A stretch of 64,000 bases of DNA from Lotus japonicus (taxonomy: Eukaryota; Streptophyta; Magnoliopsida; Fabales; Fabaceae), in assembly GCF_012489685.1 (NCBI RefSeq), contig NC_080046.1, positions 44,293,176 through 44,357,175 on the forward strand, written 5' to 3'. The translations under genes were made by a program, and so were the position numbers. Below the pieces are notes generated by a model. That model made no database searches and was not told the origin of the DNA. It was given only the letters and a program-made list of their open reading frames with translations. Of this stretch, positions 46,980 to 58,026 are shown in pieces; position 1 is the stretch's first letter, and each line of letters opens with the position of its first letter.

Positions 46980-47840
46980 TTTTAATTTTAAATTAGTTTT
47001 CACGTAGAATAAAGTAATTATATAAATAATATAGAATAAATTATATATAATGGAAAATCATGAATCTCATGATATGATTTTAAAAATTTTACATTTAAAA
47101 TTAGCATAAATGACTTAAGGAAAAAATATATATACATTAATATCTAAAATTAATGCACTGAAATAAGTTTTTATATTTTTAAATTTTAAATTCGCATCAA
47201 AAGATTTTCAAATTTTACTTAATGTGTAGTACATAAACTATTGTTCGTCAAAAAAAATTTTAAGAAAAAATGTAGAATAATTTAGACATAATGGAAAATA
47301 AAAAATATTTTTTGAAACTGGAAAATCATAAATCTCATTATATGATTTTAATATTTAAATTTAGAATCTAATTATTTAGTAAAAATATACATTATAGTAT
47401 CTAAAGTAATGCACTACATGAAATATTAATTTTTTTACTTTAAATTACCATTTAATGATTTATAAAGTTTAATATTTTACCTTTTTTACTTAATATAGAA
47501 TAAATAAATTTTATAAATATTTTAGAATAAATAAGGCATAATTGAAAATCATTAATATCATGATATGATTTAAAATTTCAAATTAGTATCTAATTAATTA
47601 ATTAATTAATTAAAAATAATAAAATATACACTAATATATAAATTTTTCAATTGATGGAATTGTAAAATTTATTATTTTAAATTAATATTGATTTTAAAAT
47701 ATTAATATTTTAAGGTGTTTACTTAATGTAGAATAAAGAATGGTTAGACGACGGGAGCTTATTAAACATGAAGCATAATCTTAGCAAAGTCAAATAAATA
47801 TACTCCTTATTGCTTATCAAATATATATATATACACTCTC
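46943..47840. other. AT-rich intergenic DNA, no gene seen
   Basis: Mirror of 15631-16526. The (AT)n tract near 46955-46978 is a few bases longer than in arm 1. Confidence 0.6.
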
Positions 47841-48075
47841 ATTTAAACTAATTATTTTTCTTTCATTAAGTTTTTTCTAAGGGGGTTTTCCTAATAAGGT
47901 TTTAATGAGATATATTTTTAAAAGCTTAGCTTTCAAGGGGGTCTCTCAAGTGTAATTGAGATGTAATTTTCTATGTTGTTCTTAGCTTTTCATGCTATTT
48001 TTCTCCTTATATTGGGTTGAAGTACCATTTGTACTTCTCTTTAATATATTGCTTAGCTTATAAAAAAATTAAAAC
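47840..48075 (+). mobile_element. LINE 3' tail, plus strand (mirror of 15400-15630)
   Basis: Ends with gggttgaagtaccatttgta, cttctctttaatatattgc and an A-rich run at 48061-48070. Non-coding. Confidence 0.65.
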
Positions 48076-48672
48076 TAATTATTCTTATCATTATTCCCTT
48101 CCAAATATTGGAATTCAACCGTTGGAATGAAGCTAGAAAATTACTATGTATTAATGGTGTTTTATTATATTTCAAACATAGAAAAATATCCGTGGCATGC
48201 ATGACTATTATTTATACCTCTTGTAACAACTTGATATAGTCATGGAAATAATTTAAATTGGTTTGTTTTTATAATAAGTTTGTTCTGTCTTTCCATTTCT
48301 ATTCCCTTCAAAATATTGGAATTCACTAGTTGGAATATTTACGCTGAAAAATTACTATGTATTAATGGTGTTTTATTATATTCTAAACAATGAAAAATAT
48401 CCGTTGGCATAACTATACACAAGAGGTGTTTCAAAAAAATAAAACTATCTAAGAGGTATAAATAATAGCCATACTGGAAAATTATGAAGGAATATTGGAA
48501 AATTATGAAGGAATGTAATAAAGCACCCATAATACTTCAGCTCGATCGCTCCCATTTTTCAAATAGTAATTACTAATAAAGCACCAATAATACCATATAA
48601 CCATCTTCCTTTTCAGCTCGACCGCTTCCATTTTCTGCTGCTTTGCAAACGTTCCTCCTTACGGTTTTTCTG

Positions 48673-48780
48673 TATAAATAATAAGACATTCTACTTAAAA
48701 CAGCCAGCAAAAGAGAGAAAACCTGTGAAAAGTTTGTCAAGGTGTATTCTCTGTGTTCTTTAGTGTATTTTGAAGCTCAG
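48673..48780 (+). promoter_or_regulatory. promoter and non-coding exon 1 of the intact F-box gene (proposed)
   Basis: TATAAATA at 48673-48680, then a leader that ends in gaagctcag at 48780 followed by the donor gtataa. The downstream intron can be aligned with the short intron of F-box copy 1 on both sides of the inserted elements, so this exon most likely belongs with the coding exon at 53792. Confidence 0.55.
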
Positions 48781-48804
48781 GTATAATTCTAACTAAGCCT
48801 TATG

Positions 48805-51370
48805 TTTTTTTTTTTTATAGGCAATTATAATTATATTGAAGAGAAGTACAAGGGGTACTTCAACCCAATACAAAAAAGAAAATGAAGCAAAAGAACGAGA
48901 TGAGAACATGTACAAAGACAAAGACCCTACTAGTGTTATGGCTACCCACCCACTACCTCCTTGAAAAAAGGCTTTACAAAAGGGGCCTCATTAAAACCTT
49001 ACTAGGATAAAACCATCATGGGAAAACTTAGTAAGGAAAAAGAGTACCCAATTTATAAAGCCAATGAGAAATTTCCAAGAAGGTTTACAAAGAGATAAAT
49101 AATCCCACACTAAAACCCACCCCTAAAACCAAATGCCAGACCTTCCAGGAGCTAATTCTTCATCAAGTAAAATCCTTATTGGAAGAATGCAACGAAATCT
49201 ATGAAACAATTAGGCTCCCACATGCTATACACAAAGTAGAACAGATCACTCAATCAAAGATAGCATTGAGCACTAAATCAATTCCTCCTTTATTTGGCAA
49301 AATTATGCAGCAAATACACTGGTTGTCCAACCCTCAAACGACAAGCACTCTGAATGAACTTTTCTAAGCCAAAGATCCAACTCTGCTCAACCAAAATCAG
49401 CACTAGTACAGGCACATAAGCTCCAAGTCCCCAAGATCCTTGCCAACCTCACCCTCCATCGTGACTATCAATCCAACCAGAGCCAAATCAGAAGTTAATT
49501 ACTTAAATACCTCAAACAAAGAAATTTTCCAATACCATAAATCAACAGAAACAATTAAAAGAACCCTGCAACATCCAGCCCCCTATCAAATAAAAACTCA
49601 CAGCCACAACAATCACAAACCCGCATCAAACTTGAGAAATACAGGACCCAGGGTCAGATTTCCATTCAAACATGGAACAACGAAATTCCCTTTCAAAAGC
49701 AGAAATCCAGCTCCAGGCACGCCATTGAATCAACTCAAATACCTGTTCTAAATCCGCATTATCATTTTTGAATACTACATTATTACGAGTTAACCAAATA
49801 GACCATACCACCGCTGCCCAGATTGCATTCCAGCACCGTTTCTGTTTCTTTTTCCATCTATTCAGTGAGTGTTGTAGTAAGTGTACCCTGCAATCATCTG
49901 GTAAAACAGTTTCAAAACCCAGCCATCTATATATTCTACACCACACATAGTAAGAAAACGGACAAGTAAATAAAAGGTGGTTCATTGACTCCACTGAATC
50001 TCTGCAAAAGATACACTTCAAGTCCTCATTATCAAAAGTGATTCCCCTCCGCACCAAATTACTTTTGGTTTGTAATCTATCCCACATAGCTCTCCATACA
50101 AAAGTCTTAATATTAGCTGGCACAAACATTCTCCAAATATGCTTAAAGGTAGGTTCAGGAGATAGATTCCAAAAACCTTTAATAAAGGCATAGGCCGAAC
50201 GCACAAGATACCCATCATCAGGATTATCAAGCCACAGCAATTTATCTGCCACCCCTTGTCTAAGATTAACCTGATTTAGCTTTGTCAGAAGCCCCTGCAA
50301 CATGTTGTTCTCCCTTCCTCTGAGTTGGCGACGCCAGGACAGCTTCCAAGACCACGAATTACCCTCCCAACTCCCCATTTCCCCAATATACGCATGACTC
50401 TGAATTGATAAATAAAATAATCTGCTGTATGCATTCCTCAGAGTCTCATTTCCGATCCATTTCTCTGTCCAAAACTTCACCTCATTCCCGTCTCCCACCC
50501 TCCTACTCATAGCTACCTCAAACCAGCCATCACCTGTAGGATCAAGACATGATCTACAAATATCCTGCCACCAGATAGAGTGACCAGCACCTTGAGGACT
50601 ACCAAAATTTTCAAACAAGTCTGGATATTTAACCTTGATAACCCTAGCCCACAAACTCTGTCCTTCCTTCATTAATCTCCATCTCCACTTCCCAAGTAAT
50701 GCCAAATTGAACGCATTCCAATCTTTAATCCCTAGACCCTCTAGCTCCTTTGGTTTGCATACTCCATCCCAGTTCATCCAAGCTATTTTCCTCTGATGTT
50801 CATCCTCACCACCCCATAAGAAATTACACATAATCTTACGGCACTCTTTCATAATACCCGACGACATTTTAAAAAAGGATAAATAAAACAATGGGATAGA
50901 AGAAAGAGTACTGTTAATTAAACAGATTCTACCTCCGAATGACAAATTCTTCCTCCGCCAAATAGACAACCTACTTCTCAGCTTAACCAGAATCGGGTCC
51001 CAAAAATGTAGTCTTCGTGGGTTACCTCCCACCTGTATACCAAGGTACAAGAATGGCATATTCATGATCCTGCAATTAAGGATAGCTGCTAATATCCTCT
51101 CCTCTCTGCAATCCACTGCTACTGTCACCAGACTGCTTTTGTGAAAATTAACGCTTAATCCCGAAGCAAGTTCAAAACACCTTAGAATACTCTTTAGAGT
51201 AAAGGCGTTCTGTCTAGTAGCCTCTCCAAGAAACAGAGTATCATCTGCATATTGTAAATTTTTTGTGTCAACTTCATTTTTTGATTGTTGTTTGATGTCG
51301 ATGAATTGGACCTGAATCTGTGCTTGTTGGGAGGAAATGCTCTTGCTACTCTTATGTTGTCACTTAGTAA
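48805..51370 (-). mobile_element. LINE, copy in arm 2 (best preserved)
   Basis: Poly(T) at 48805-48816 marks the 3' end on the minus strand. The 3' UTR lies at 48817-49625 and the reverse transcriptase fragment at 49626-51250. Beyond about 51290 the sequence no longer looks like RT. Confidence 0.85.
49626..51250 (-). pseudogene. LINE reverse transcriptase C-terminal half, 5' truncated but otherwise open
   Basis: At least 500 codons are open from 51128, starting shortly after the YADD motif (about 51235, one frame off because of a six-A run). It contains the RT C-terminal region, zf-RVT zinc-binding domain (CIFCRDSVESMNHLLFTCP) and the tail ending SDPGSCISQV. Unlike copies 1 and 2 it has Ser instead of a stop near 49866. 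The missing N-terminal endonuclease and most RT motifs make it non-autonomous. Confidence 0.85.
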
Positions 51371-51447
51371 TTTTCATTTCTTGTTGTTTATACTGGGTTA
51401 TAGCATCCTTGTCCTGTCTTATACACATGTTTTGCCTTAAAAAAAAA

Positions 51448-52886
51448 GGCTTAATCAAGTTTTTGGTCCCTACCCTTTGTCATAAATATGACTTTAGTCC
51501 CTCGTCGGAACAAAGGTGGGGATTGGTCCCCAGTTTTTGTAAAATAGTTGGCTTTGGTCCTTCCGGCCGGTTGGATCAACGGCTGAGCTCCGCCAGCTGA
51601 TGTGACCTTGCCACGTAAATTAATGAGGTCCAGGTGTTTTTTTTTTCATTTAAAATAAAATAAAATTAAAACACAACTAATTACTCACTAATTATCTTCC
51701 TTCTTAATTAATTCAAAAAAAAAACTCATCTATCTTCTGATCAACATCTTCTTAATCATCTTCTTCAACCTAGATTTTTCTAGTTTCAAAAAAAGAATCA
51801 GATTTTTCAAAAACACAAAAAACCCAGATTCTCCTAACTGTACCCAGTAACCCCATACATATCTTAACCTTATTCCCAGCCTCTTCTTCCTCCTCCTCCT
51901 CTACCAGAACTCAAAATCCATCAAAATTTCAAGGAAAAAATAAAATGCAGACACAGCTGCTGCCAAAACCAGAAGAAACCAACCCACCCATAAACAAACA
52001 CAAACCAGCAAATAGCACCATTAAACCAACCCCCAAAGTAAACAAACCAACAACCAACGTGATTTATAAACCCCACCACTGACCAGATCACATGACACCC
52101 ACTTTAAAGACTTATAAAACTCATTCCACCTAACAGTAGGCTCGCAACAAGGCACCAAACACATGACAGCAATCAAAAACCAAAAGAAACCAATTTATGC
52201 AGCAACCTTCCGCCTCAGTCTGCAGCAATTACAGAAAATAATGCAATATGAATTCAAGGCCTCAAGAAGCACACTCTAAACCCTAGCTTCCCTTTCATCT
52301 TCTTCCTCCTCCTCCAGATCTTGCCCCCTTTTCTCCACCCACCGCAACCCATATCCACCACACCCATAATCCCCACCCACCATGGTCATCGAAACTCCCA
52401 CCCCCAAAACCCATAACCCCAACCCACCGCTACCATACCCACACTGCAGATATGAAAGAAAAAAGAACGACGACGAACCTAGAAACACCACCAAGCTGAG
52501 GCAGATCGAAACCCAGGGGGAGAGGGGGGAGGTTGAACGAAGATGGGGAGGATGTTGATGATGGTGAAAGATGATGATGATGAGAGATGTGTGGATGAAT
52601 CCAGAAGATGAACAATGATTTTTTTTTAATTAAATGAAGGATTTAATTAAGGGTTTTAATTAAATTTTTTTTTAGAATTTAAATGAAAAAAAAGCCACTG
52701 GACTTCATTATTTGACGTGGCAATGGCCACATCAGCTGGTGGAGCTCCGGCGTTGACCCAACCGGCCGGAATGACCAAAGCCAACTATTTTGCAAAAAAC
52801 TGGGGACCAATCCCTACCTTTGCTCCGGCGAGGGATTAAAGTCATATTTATGACAAATGGTAGGGACAAAAAACTGGATTAAGCCT
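51448..52886. mobile_element. non-autonomous MULE with terminal inverted repeats of about 185 bp
   Basis: The left end ggcttaatcaagtttttggt and the reverse complement of the right end (ggcttaatccagttttttgt) match, and similarity continues to about 51632 and 52703 (kinetics of shared words: ccggccggttgg, tggggaccaatcc, gtcatatttatgac). Flanked by A8-9 on both sides, consistent with a 9-bp duplication in an A run. The interior (51640-52690) has an A-rich part and a C-rich part with chance frames; I see no transposase. Confidence 0.75.
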
Positions 52887-53020
52887 AAAAAAAACTTCAT
52901 CTTTTGATTTGGGGTGTTAAGTTCGGCAAATCAGAGGCTGTAAAAAAACTTAGTATTAAATTCTATTAATCGTAAAAAACAGAGGTGTTTCACGTGAGGC
53001 ATGATCAACTTGAACACTAA

Positions 53021-53437
53021 CACTTTGTTTGGTAGGATAGAAAGAGATAGAGAAGAGAGAGTAGAGAAGAGAGAAGTTGAGTAGAGAGAAATATGTGAGA
53101 AATAGAGTAGATTTATTGGGTTGTTTGGTATGGTAGAGATAAAGAAGAGAGATATGAGAAAGATAGTAGAGAGTAGTAGTAAATTACAATTTTATCCAAG
53201 TAGAAAAACTAAACAGTTGAAAATCTATGTACAAACATGGAAAAAAAGAGCAAAAGTTAAGTTCCGTACAATCTCTCTTCATTTTGAGAAGAGTTGAAAA
53301 AGCACGCGGGGCCCACATAAACTCTTCTCTCTCCCCCCTCTCCTCCCTTCACCAAACACATGTTCATCCCCCATCCTCCCTCTAACTCTCTCTATCTTAT
53401 CTCTCTCTATTTAAAGTCCCCTCCACCAAACAAAGCG
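53021..53437. mobile_element. Harbinger/Tourist-like MITE, 417 bp
   Basis: Terminal repeats CACTTTGTTTGGT and ACCAAACAAAGCG, flanked by TAA on both sides (53018-53020 and 53438-53440). The interior is rich in gagag/ctctc runs. Removing it restores alignment with the intron of F-box copy 1 (gaacactaac|tgc...). Confidence 0.8.
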
Positions 53438-53791
53438 TAACTGCAATGCTAGCATAATTGCAATTATTCATCTGTGTCCTTTGTCAAGTTATTAAGTTTA
53501 TATGATTCTTCCACATGCTTAATTTTTTTTTCTTCACTTCTTTATATATTTAAACATTATTTGTACTACTTTAGTTGTATTCTAAGGTTCGAGAAACTAG
53601 AGTTAAGTAGTGTTTTGTTGTTAAACTAAATTAAACTACCGAATTCTAATTTTTGAAACCTTAGATTACATACTAGAGAAACTAGAATGTGGTAGCTTTA
53701 AATCAAGCTTTATAAGAATTTTATGTATTGTTTGAAGGCTTAGTTTAACGATATAAAGATTTTCACTAAATTGCTTTATTTTCTCGCAGAT

Positions 53792-54628
53792 ATGGCTAAA
53801 GCGAGAGGTGACAGTTTTGCAGGTCGTTCTGCACCACGCGTTCCACCTACTGGATCCGCTCCTAGAGCACATGTAGCTGCTCATGTCGAGCACCCACCAC
53901 AAAACACTTATTCAAGATTAGTAAAGAGGGCAAGGAGTAAGAGACGCCGCACTTGTTATAAAGGTCTCTGCTCCACTGCTGCCATAACAACACTTTCAAG
54001 AGACTTATTAATAGAGGTGGTTGCAATCGTGGCCTCACGCTCCTTCATCGACCTTCACACCATCAAAATGCGTTCTAAAGATTTTCTTGACGCTGCTGAA
54101 GATAGCTACGTTTGGCGTAGAGTTTCTTTGGACACATTCCCGTTAATCCAGTGGATTCCCAATGACAAAACGCTATCGTTCTTAAACCGTTGCAAGGAGT
54201 ATGAAAACATGGAAAGCTTGTATAGAGAAGGGTTGTTGAAATATTTTGGTTATCCAAATGGAAATATTGATGGTCTTGGGATCTTGAAGGAAGCCGCTCA
54301 AAAGGGTCACAAGGAAGCAAAATATGTGTGTGGTATGATTTCATTAAGCTCTGAAGACGATGATTTGAGAAAACAAGGACTTGAGCATATGCATTTTTTG
54401 AGGATGTCCAAGTGTGTCCTAAGCTCCAGAAACAAAGTGAAAAAGTTATTGGGCTCTATGTGGAAAAATAATGGAATGCTCAGGCGCAATCAAAGCCCTC
54501 TCTGTAACTCCAAGAGCACATGTAAAGGGTGGAGAGTGAAAACAGGTCGGGAGGAATTAATAGATGATGATGACGATGATGTTGATGATATTGGCTTATG
54601 TGAGTATTGTAGATGGGATCATGAGTGA
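53792..54628 (+). CDS. F-box protein, At2g35280/At1g67623-like, intact (278 aa)
   Basis: ATG at 53792, two bases after a splice acceptor, is preferred over the in-frame ATG at 53771, which lies in the intron. Features: basic nuclear-localisation-like KRARSKRRR (45-53); F-box about 68-112 (LSRDLLIEVVAIVASRSFID, then VWRRVSLDTFPLIQW); Sel1/TPR-like helices about 130-205 (CKEYENMESLYREGLLKYF, AAQKGHKEAKYVCGMISL); an acidic run (DDDDDD, 258-263) and a C-terminal CEYC pair (270-273) with C238 and C244 as possible metal ligands. F-box proteins usually link a target to Skp1-Cullin1 ubiquitin ligase; the target here is unknown. The probable promoter is 5 kb upstream at 48673. It is convergent with STIG1 at 55055. 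Confidence 0.87.
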   Translation: MAKARGDSFAGRSAPRVPPTGSAPRAHVAAHVEHPPQNTYSRLVKRARSKRRRTCYKGLCSTAAITTLSRDLLIEVVAIVASRSFIDLHTIKMRSKDFLDAAEDSYVWRRVSLDTFPLIQWIPNDKTLSFLNRCKEYENMESLYREGLLKYFGYPNGNIDGLGILKEAAQKGHKEAKYVCGMISLSSEDDDLRKQGLEHMHFLRMSKCVLSSRNKVKKLLGSMWKNNGMLRRNQSPLCNSKSTCKGWRVKTGREELIDDDDDDVDDIGLCEYCRWDHE

Positions 54629-55054
54629 GAAGTTTTTTACCGATTGTTCAATATTCACTAGTTTGTGTGAATTTTCGCCAATTATAATATAATGAATCAT
54701 ATCGAAAAGTGAGTTTTTTTTTTTTGTAATATCAACTTTTTGTGGAAAAAGTGAATTATCACTTTGAAGTTTGGCTTACAGACGACTTAATCGATGTGTT
54801 TTAAAAAGAAACATAATATTAACATAAATCATAGAAATTGTATATAGTTATTTATTTATTTCATATATAAACAACCAATAACCAATTACAAGGAAATGAT
54901 ATTCATACAGAAAAATAGTAATCAATTTTTTTTAAATACACCAAATAAATACACTTCAATTAATACTATAGATACGTAGCAGAGAGGTGACTGCTTTATT
55001 GGCCAGGGTATGATCATACTATAGCTCTTGATCCAAAGACTGAAATTCAATCCT
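54629..55054. other. tail-to-tail intergenic spacer between F-box and STIG1 genes
   Basis: AT-rich, with no ORF. It resembles 25573-26100 and 37443-37901 in mirror image, so the convergent arrangement is shared by all paired copies. The 3' UTRs of both genes must lie here. Confidence 0.55.
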
Positions 55055-55456
55055 CTATGCATAGCTGCACATCCCATAAACACATGAACCTCGGTTGTCA
55101 CACTTGTTGCCACATCTCCCACAATGCTTCTCGTTGGTTCTAGGATTCACGCACTTACCTTGGCAGCACATCTTTGAAAACCCACATTTCTTCCCACACC
55201 TCCCACAGTTATATTCATCCGTGGAAAGGTTCACACATTTGTTCTTGCAGCAATCAGGGCCTGCGCTGCCTTTAACATTGCAAATCTTGGGGTATTTGTC
55301 ACATGTCAATGGCTCCCCCCTCTGATATTTCTGAGTAAGGAACCTACTTGCTCCTCGAAGCATGTTCGGTTCTTCACTTTCTAAAGATGTTGCTGACAGG
55401 GTGATGGCCAAAGCCATGATCAGCAAGGACCGAAGAACGATCTTGGAGAACTTCAT
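55055..55456 (-). CDS. STIG1-like secreted cysteine-rich protein, intact (133 aa)
   Basis: The start at 55456 is chosen over the longer frame (55591) because MKFSKIVLRSLLIMALAITL is a clear signal peptide and the upstream codons lie between it and a TATA box. Residues 29-50 form an acidic/basic propeptide. Residues 51-133 hold 16 cysteines, with two related modules (CGRCGKKCGFSKMCCQGKC and CGRCGNKCDNRGSC) and a final GMCSYA. STIG1 proteins are secreted to stigma exudate or apoplast, bind lipids and affect exudate and pollen-tube growth in Solanaceae and Arabidopsis; the role of this member is inferred from family only. The Gln codon before RGEP is a stop in the two arm copies. Confidence 0.93.
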   Translation of the reverse strand: MKFSKIVLRSLLIMALAITLSATSLESEEPNMLRGASRFLTQKYQRGEPLTCDKYPKICNVKGSAGPDCCKNKCVNLSTDEYNCGRCGKKCGFSKMCCQGKCVNPRTNEKHCGRCGNKCDNRGSCVYGMCSYA

Positions 55457-55547
55457 TTTGTATTTGTATTGGGAGGTAAAAGAATTAGAATGAAGTAATG
55501 GAATGGATGTTTTAATTTGAATTTGAAGGATATGCATGGTGAAGTAG

Positions 55548-55557
55548 TATTTATATA
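55548..55557 (-). promoter_or_regulatory. TATA box of the intact STIG1-like gene
   Basis: Minus-strand TATATAAATA, about 95 bases upstream of the ATG at 55456. Confidence 0.65.
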
Positions 55558-55599
55558 GAGATGAAGAGGTTCGAGTTTGGCCTCTTTGCAATATTGATT

Positions 55600-56615
55600 A
55601 CATGCATATGAGCTAGCAAGCTAGTATTCTACGTATTTATTAGTGGGGTAGTCTAAATAAACGGCCAATTAATTCAAATGTGTATACCAGCCAAGTTAGG
55701 CTTATTAATTGGCAACACCTTAAACTATAATGTACTTAAGTACATGCTAATCAGTTGAAAACAATGGTGGAGGCCAGGGAAGCTAGCTAGGTTGCCTGTG
55801 AAGTCTTAAGGAGACAAAGTAATCGTTTCTATACAGCCTACGAATTCCAGAAAACGGTTACAGAACCATCACGCCAAACTTTACAGCCTTATAGTTTGAC
55901 TTTTGTCTCATATAGTACTATATGGGAATTTGACTTCGTATTTCTTCAATAAATATTAGTCAAAAAAATTACTTGGACATCATGGATATTCTTTGTTAGA
56001 GAAATAAAATGTGGAATTTCACCGCATAGTAGATAGATATGTGCATTATCTACTATTTAAGCCCAAGTGAGCTTTTATGTGAGGGGGCGTGTAGAAACAT
56101 ATAATAAAATCATTCATGTGGTCTTACCCAATAGCTTAAGTTTTTGGGATAATTAATCCCTTGACATGGTATCAGAGCTTCAATGACCATGTATAGAGTT
56201 CGATCATTGCCGCCTTCAATTCTTCTAATAAAAAGTTGATTTTAAGCACATAATAGTTGAGTTTGTGCATCTATCCACGCTCGAGACTCAAAGGAATATT
56301 ATGTGAGCAAACATATTAAAGAAAAAATATAAAACTATATTCATTTGTTCCTTTACCTAATAGATATTAAGTTTTTAGAATAATTAATTAGTTATTTCAT
56401 ATTCATTTCTTTTATAAGCCAAATTAACATTAAAAGGCACAAGGGTGCCACTCATATACAATGAGAAATCAGTTATAAAGAAAGAACAAGCAGAAGCAAA
56501 GATTACATTCAGAAGAAAGAAAAACAAAACAGGGGATAGTGAAACAGAGTAGAAAACAGGACCAGATAACAGCAAAGAAAAGAAATTATCAGGACCCTTG
56601 TCTATATGCCTCTAA
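55600..56615. other. STIG1 upstream region and retrotransposon relic, no gene
   Basis: 55600-55920 resembles the upstream DNA of the arm STIG1 copies. At 56167-56178 there is TGGTATCAGAGC, a tRNA-iMet-type primer binding site directly after cttgacatgg-like LTR-edge sequence, suggesting a decayed LTR element between about 55930 and 56300. No coding sequence is recognisable. Confidence 0.4.
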
Positions 56616-57663
56616 GGGCCCGTTTGGTGGTCAGGATAGGATATGATAGGATATGATATGTGAATAGGATATCAACAGGATAGGATAAGAGCAGGATAGA
56701 CTCTTATCATATCCTGTGTTTGAGGTGCACATGATAAGAACAGGATATGATAAGGAAAAATGTATCAGATTTATATTTGAATAAAAAATACATTTAAAAT
56801 TGATCATTCTATTAAATTTAATTTCTTTACATTTTCGTGAATGAGTCTATATTTTAAAATAAATAAAATTATTTTAAATTTTATTAATTAGCCTATTTTA
56901 TTGTTTTGAAGATGCCCTATATGTTAAATAAAATTATGCAGTTAACCGATTGGTTTTCACTTAGTTGTGACACGTGATAATTAACAATAAAAGTTAACTA
57001 AATTAAGAATATTATTATTTCAAAAGTACTTTATATTTGAATTATAAATTATTATATAAGTAGATAAGTAGTTTTAAATAATAGGAGATGAAAATAAAAA
57101 ATTAATCTATTACTATTAAAAAATCAATATTTGTAATCAATGTTTTTCACTTAGTTGTGACACGTGATAAACAATAAAAATTAACTAAATTAAAAATATT
57201 ATTATTTCAAAAATACTTTATATTTAAATTATTATATAAGTAGATAAATAATTTTTAGATAATAGGATATGAAAATATTAAATTAATCTATTATTATTAA
57301 TAAATCAATATTTGTAAGTGAGTAGTCTATTTTACTATTTATGAATAATAATTTTATTTATTTTTATTTTAGTTAAATTAATATTTTTATATTTATTAAT
57401 TAATATTATTATAAATTATAAATTATATAATATTAAAATAAATTAATTTGGAGTTAGGATACTGAAAAAAAATATATAACTGGTATCCTATCCTGCTCTA
57501 TCCTAGCCCCCCCCTCAGGATAACTTTTACACATGATTGACAGGATAGGATAGGAGACAGGATAGTGTTATCATATCCTGCTGGCGCAACAAACAACATA
57601 TAACAACAGGATATGATTATTATCCTGTCTTATCCTATCCTGTCATGGTCACCAAACGGGCCC
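56616..57663. mobile_element. Harbinger-like non-autonomous element, 1048 bp
   Basis: Terminal inverted repeat GGGCCCGTTTGGTG / CACCAAACGGGCCC with TAA on both sides (56613-56615, 57664-57666). Subterminal regions are dense in ggatagg/tatcctg words in inverted arrangement. The interior is very AT-rich, with a partial direct repeat (cacttagttgtgacacgtgata at about 56958 and 57148). No transposase. Confidence 0.8.
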
Positions 57664-57934
57664 TAAAAGTTAACGTGTCTAGAATATTTTTCTTTAATGC
57701 AAGTAGGCATTATAGAGACATAAGACTTTGTCAAGATGACTTTTGCCTTGACAGGAATTTTTTTTTTCTTAGTATTAGTTATCCACCAATTAGGCATTCA
57801 TATTTTGTACCCCATAAATTAAAACCAAAAAATCCTATAAAGATGTTGATTTGTTGACTAGTTGTATTGGTCAGAGGGAAGGATTATTAATGGCAGTGCC
57901 GTTGTAACGGATTTACCAGTTTATTCCGGGAAAG

Positions 57935-58026
57935 AATGCGTGTCCTTGATACTTTAATCACATACGTTACTCAAGGACAGAGCTATGACATTTGCTCACT
58001 AATAATGCGTGTCCTTGATACTTTAA
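57935..58026. repeat. 23-bp direct repeat upstream of a STIG1-like gene
   Basis: The stretch beginning aatgcgtgtccttgatac occurs at 57935-57957 and 58004-58026 without mismatch. Between them ctcaaggac is a reverse complement of part of the unit. It lies 180-270 bp upstream of the TATA box at 58203, so it could be a regulatory site pair. Confidence 0.7.

Larger units (their letters stand above)
37371..51370 (-). repeat. arm 2 of the 14-kb inverted duplication
   Basis: The reverse complement of 12107-26105. Homology begins at the gypsy target site and ends at cacttagtaa (51361-51370), where arm 1 switches to an F-box leader exon. Arm 2 usually has the better-preserved reading frames (LINE ORF, helicase, RPA exon, STIG1). 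Confidence 0.95.
48781..53789 (+). other. proposed 5.0-kb leader intron of the F-box gene, filled with transposons
   Basis: Donor gtataa at 48781 and acceptor ttttctcgcag ending at 53789. Inside are an antisense LINE (48805-51370), an unassigned stretch (51371-51447), a MULE (51448-52886), ancestral intron sequence (52893-53020, 53441-53789, matching 11276-12056) and a Harbinger-like MITE (53021-53437). The homologous intron of copy 1 is 781 bp. Confidence 0.55.

Noticed and set aside
52276..52615. Two frames in the MULE interior as genes
   Set aside because: Low-complexity composition, overlapping on the same strand, no start context or domain; reported only as possible captured sequence.
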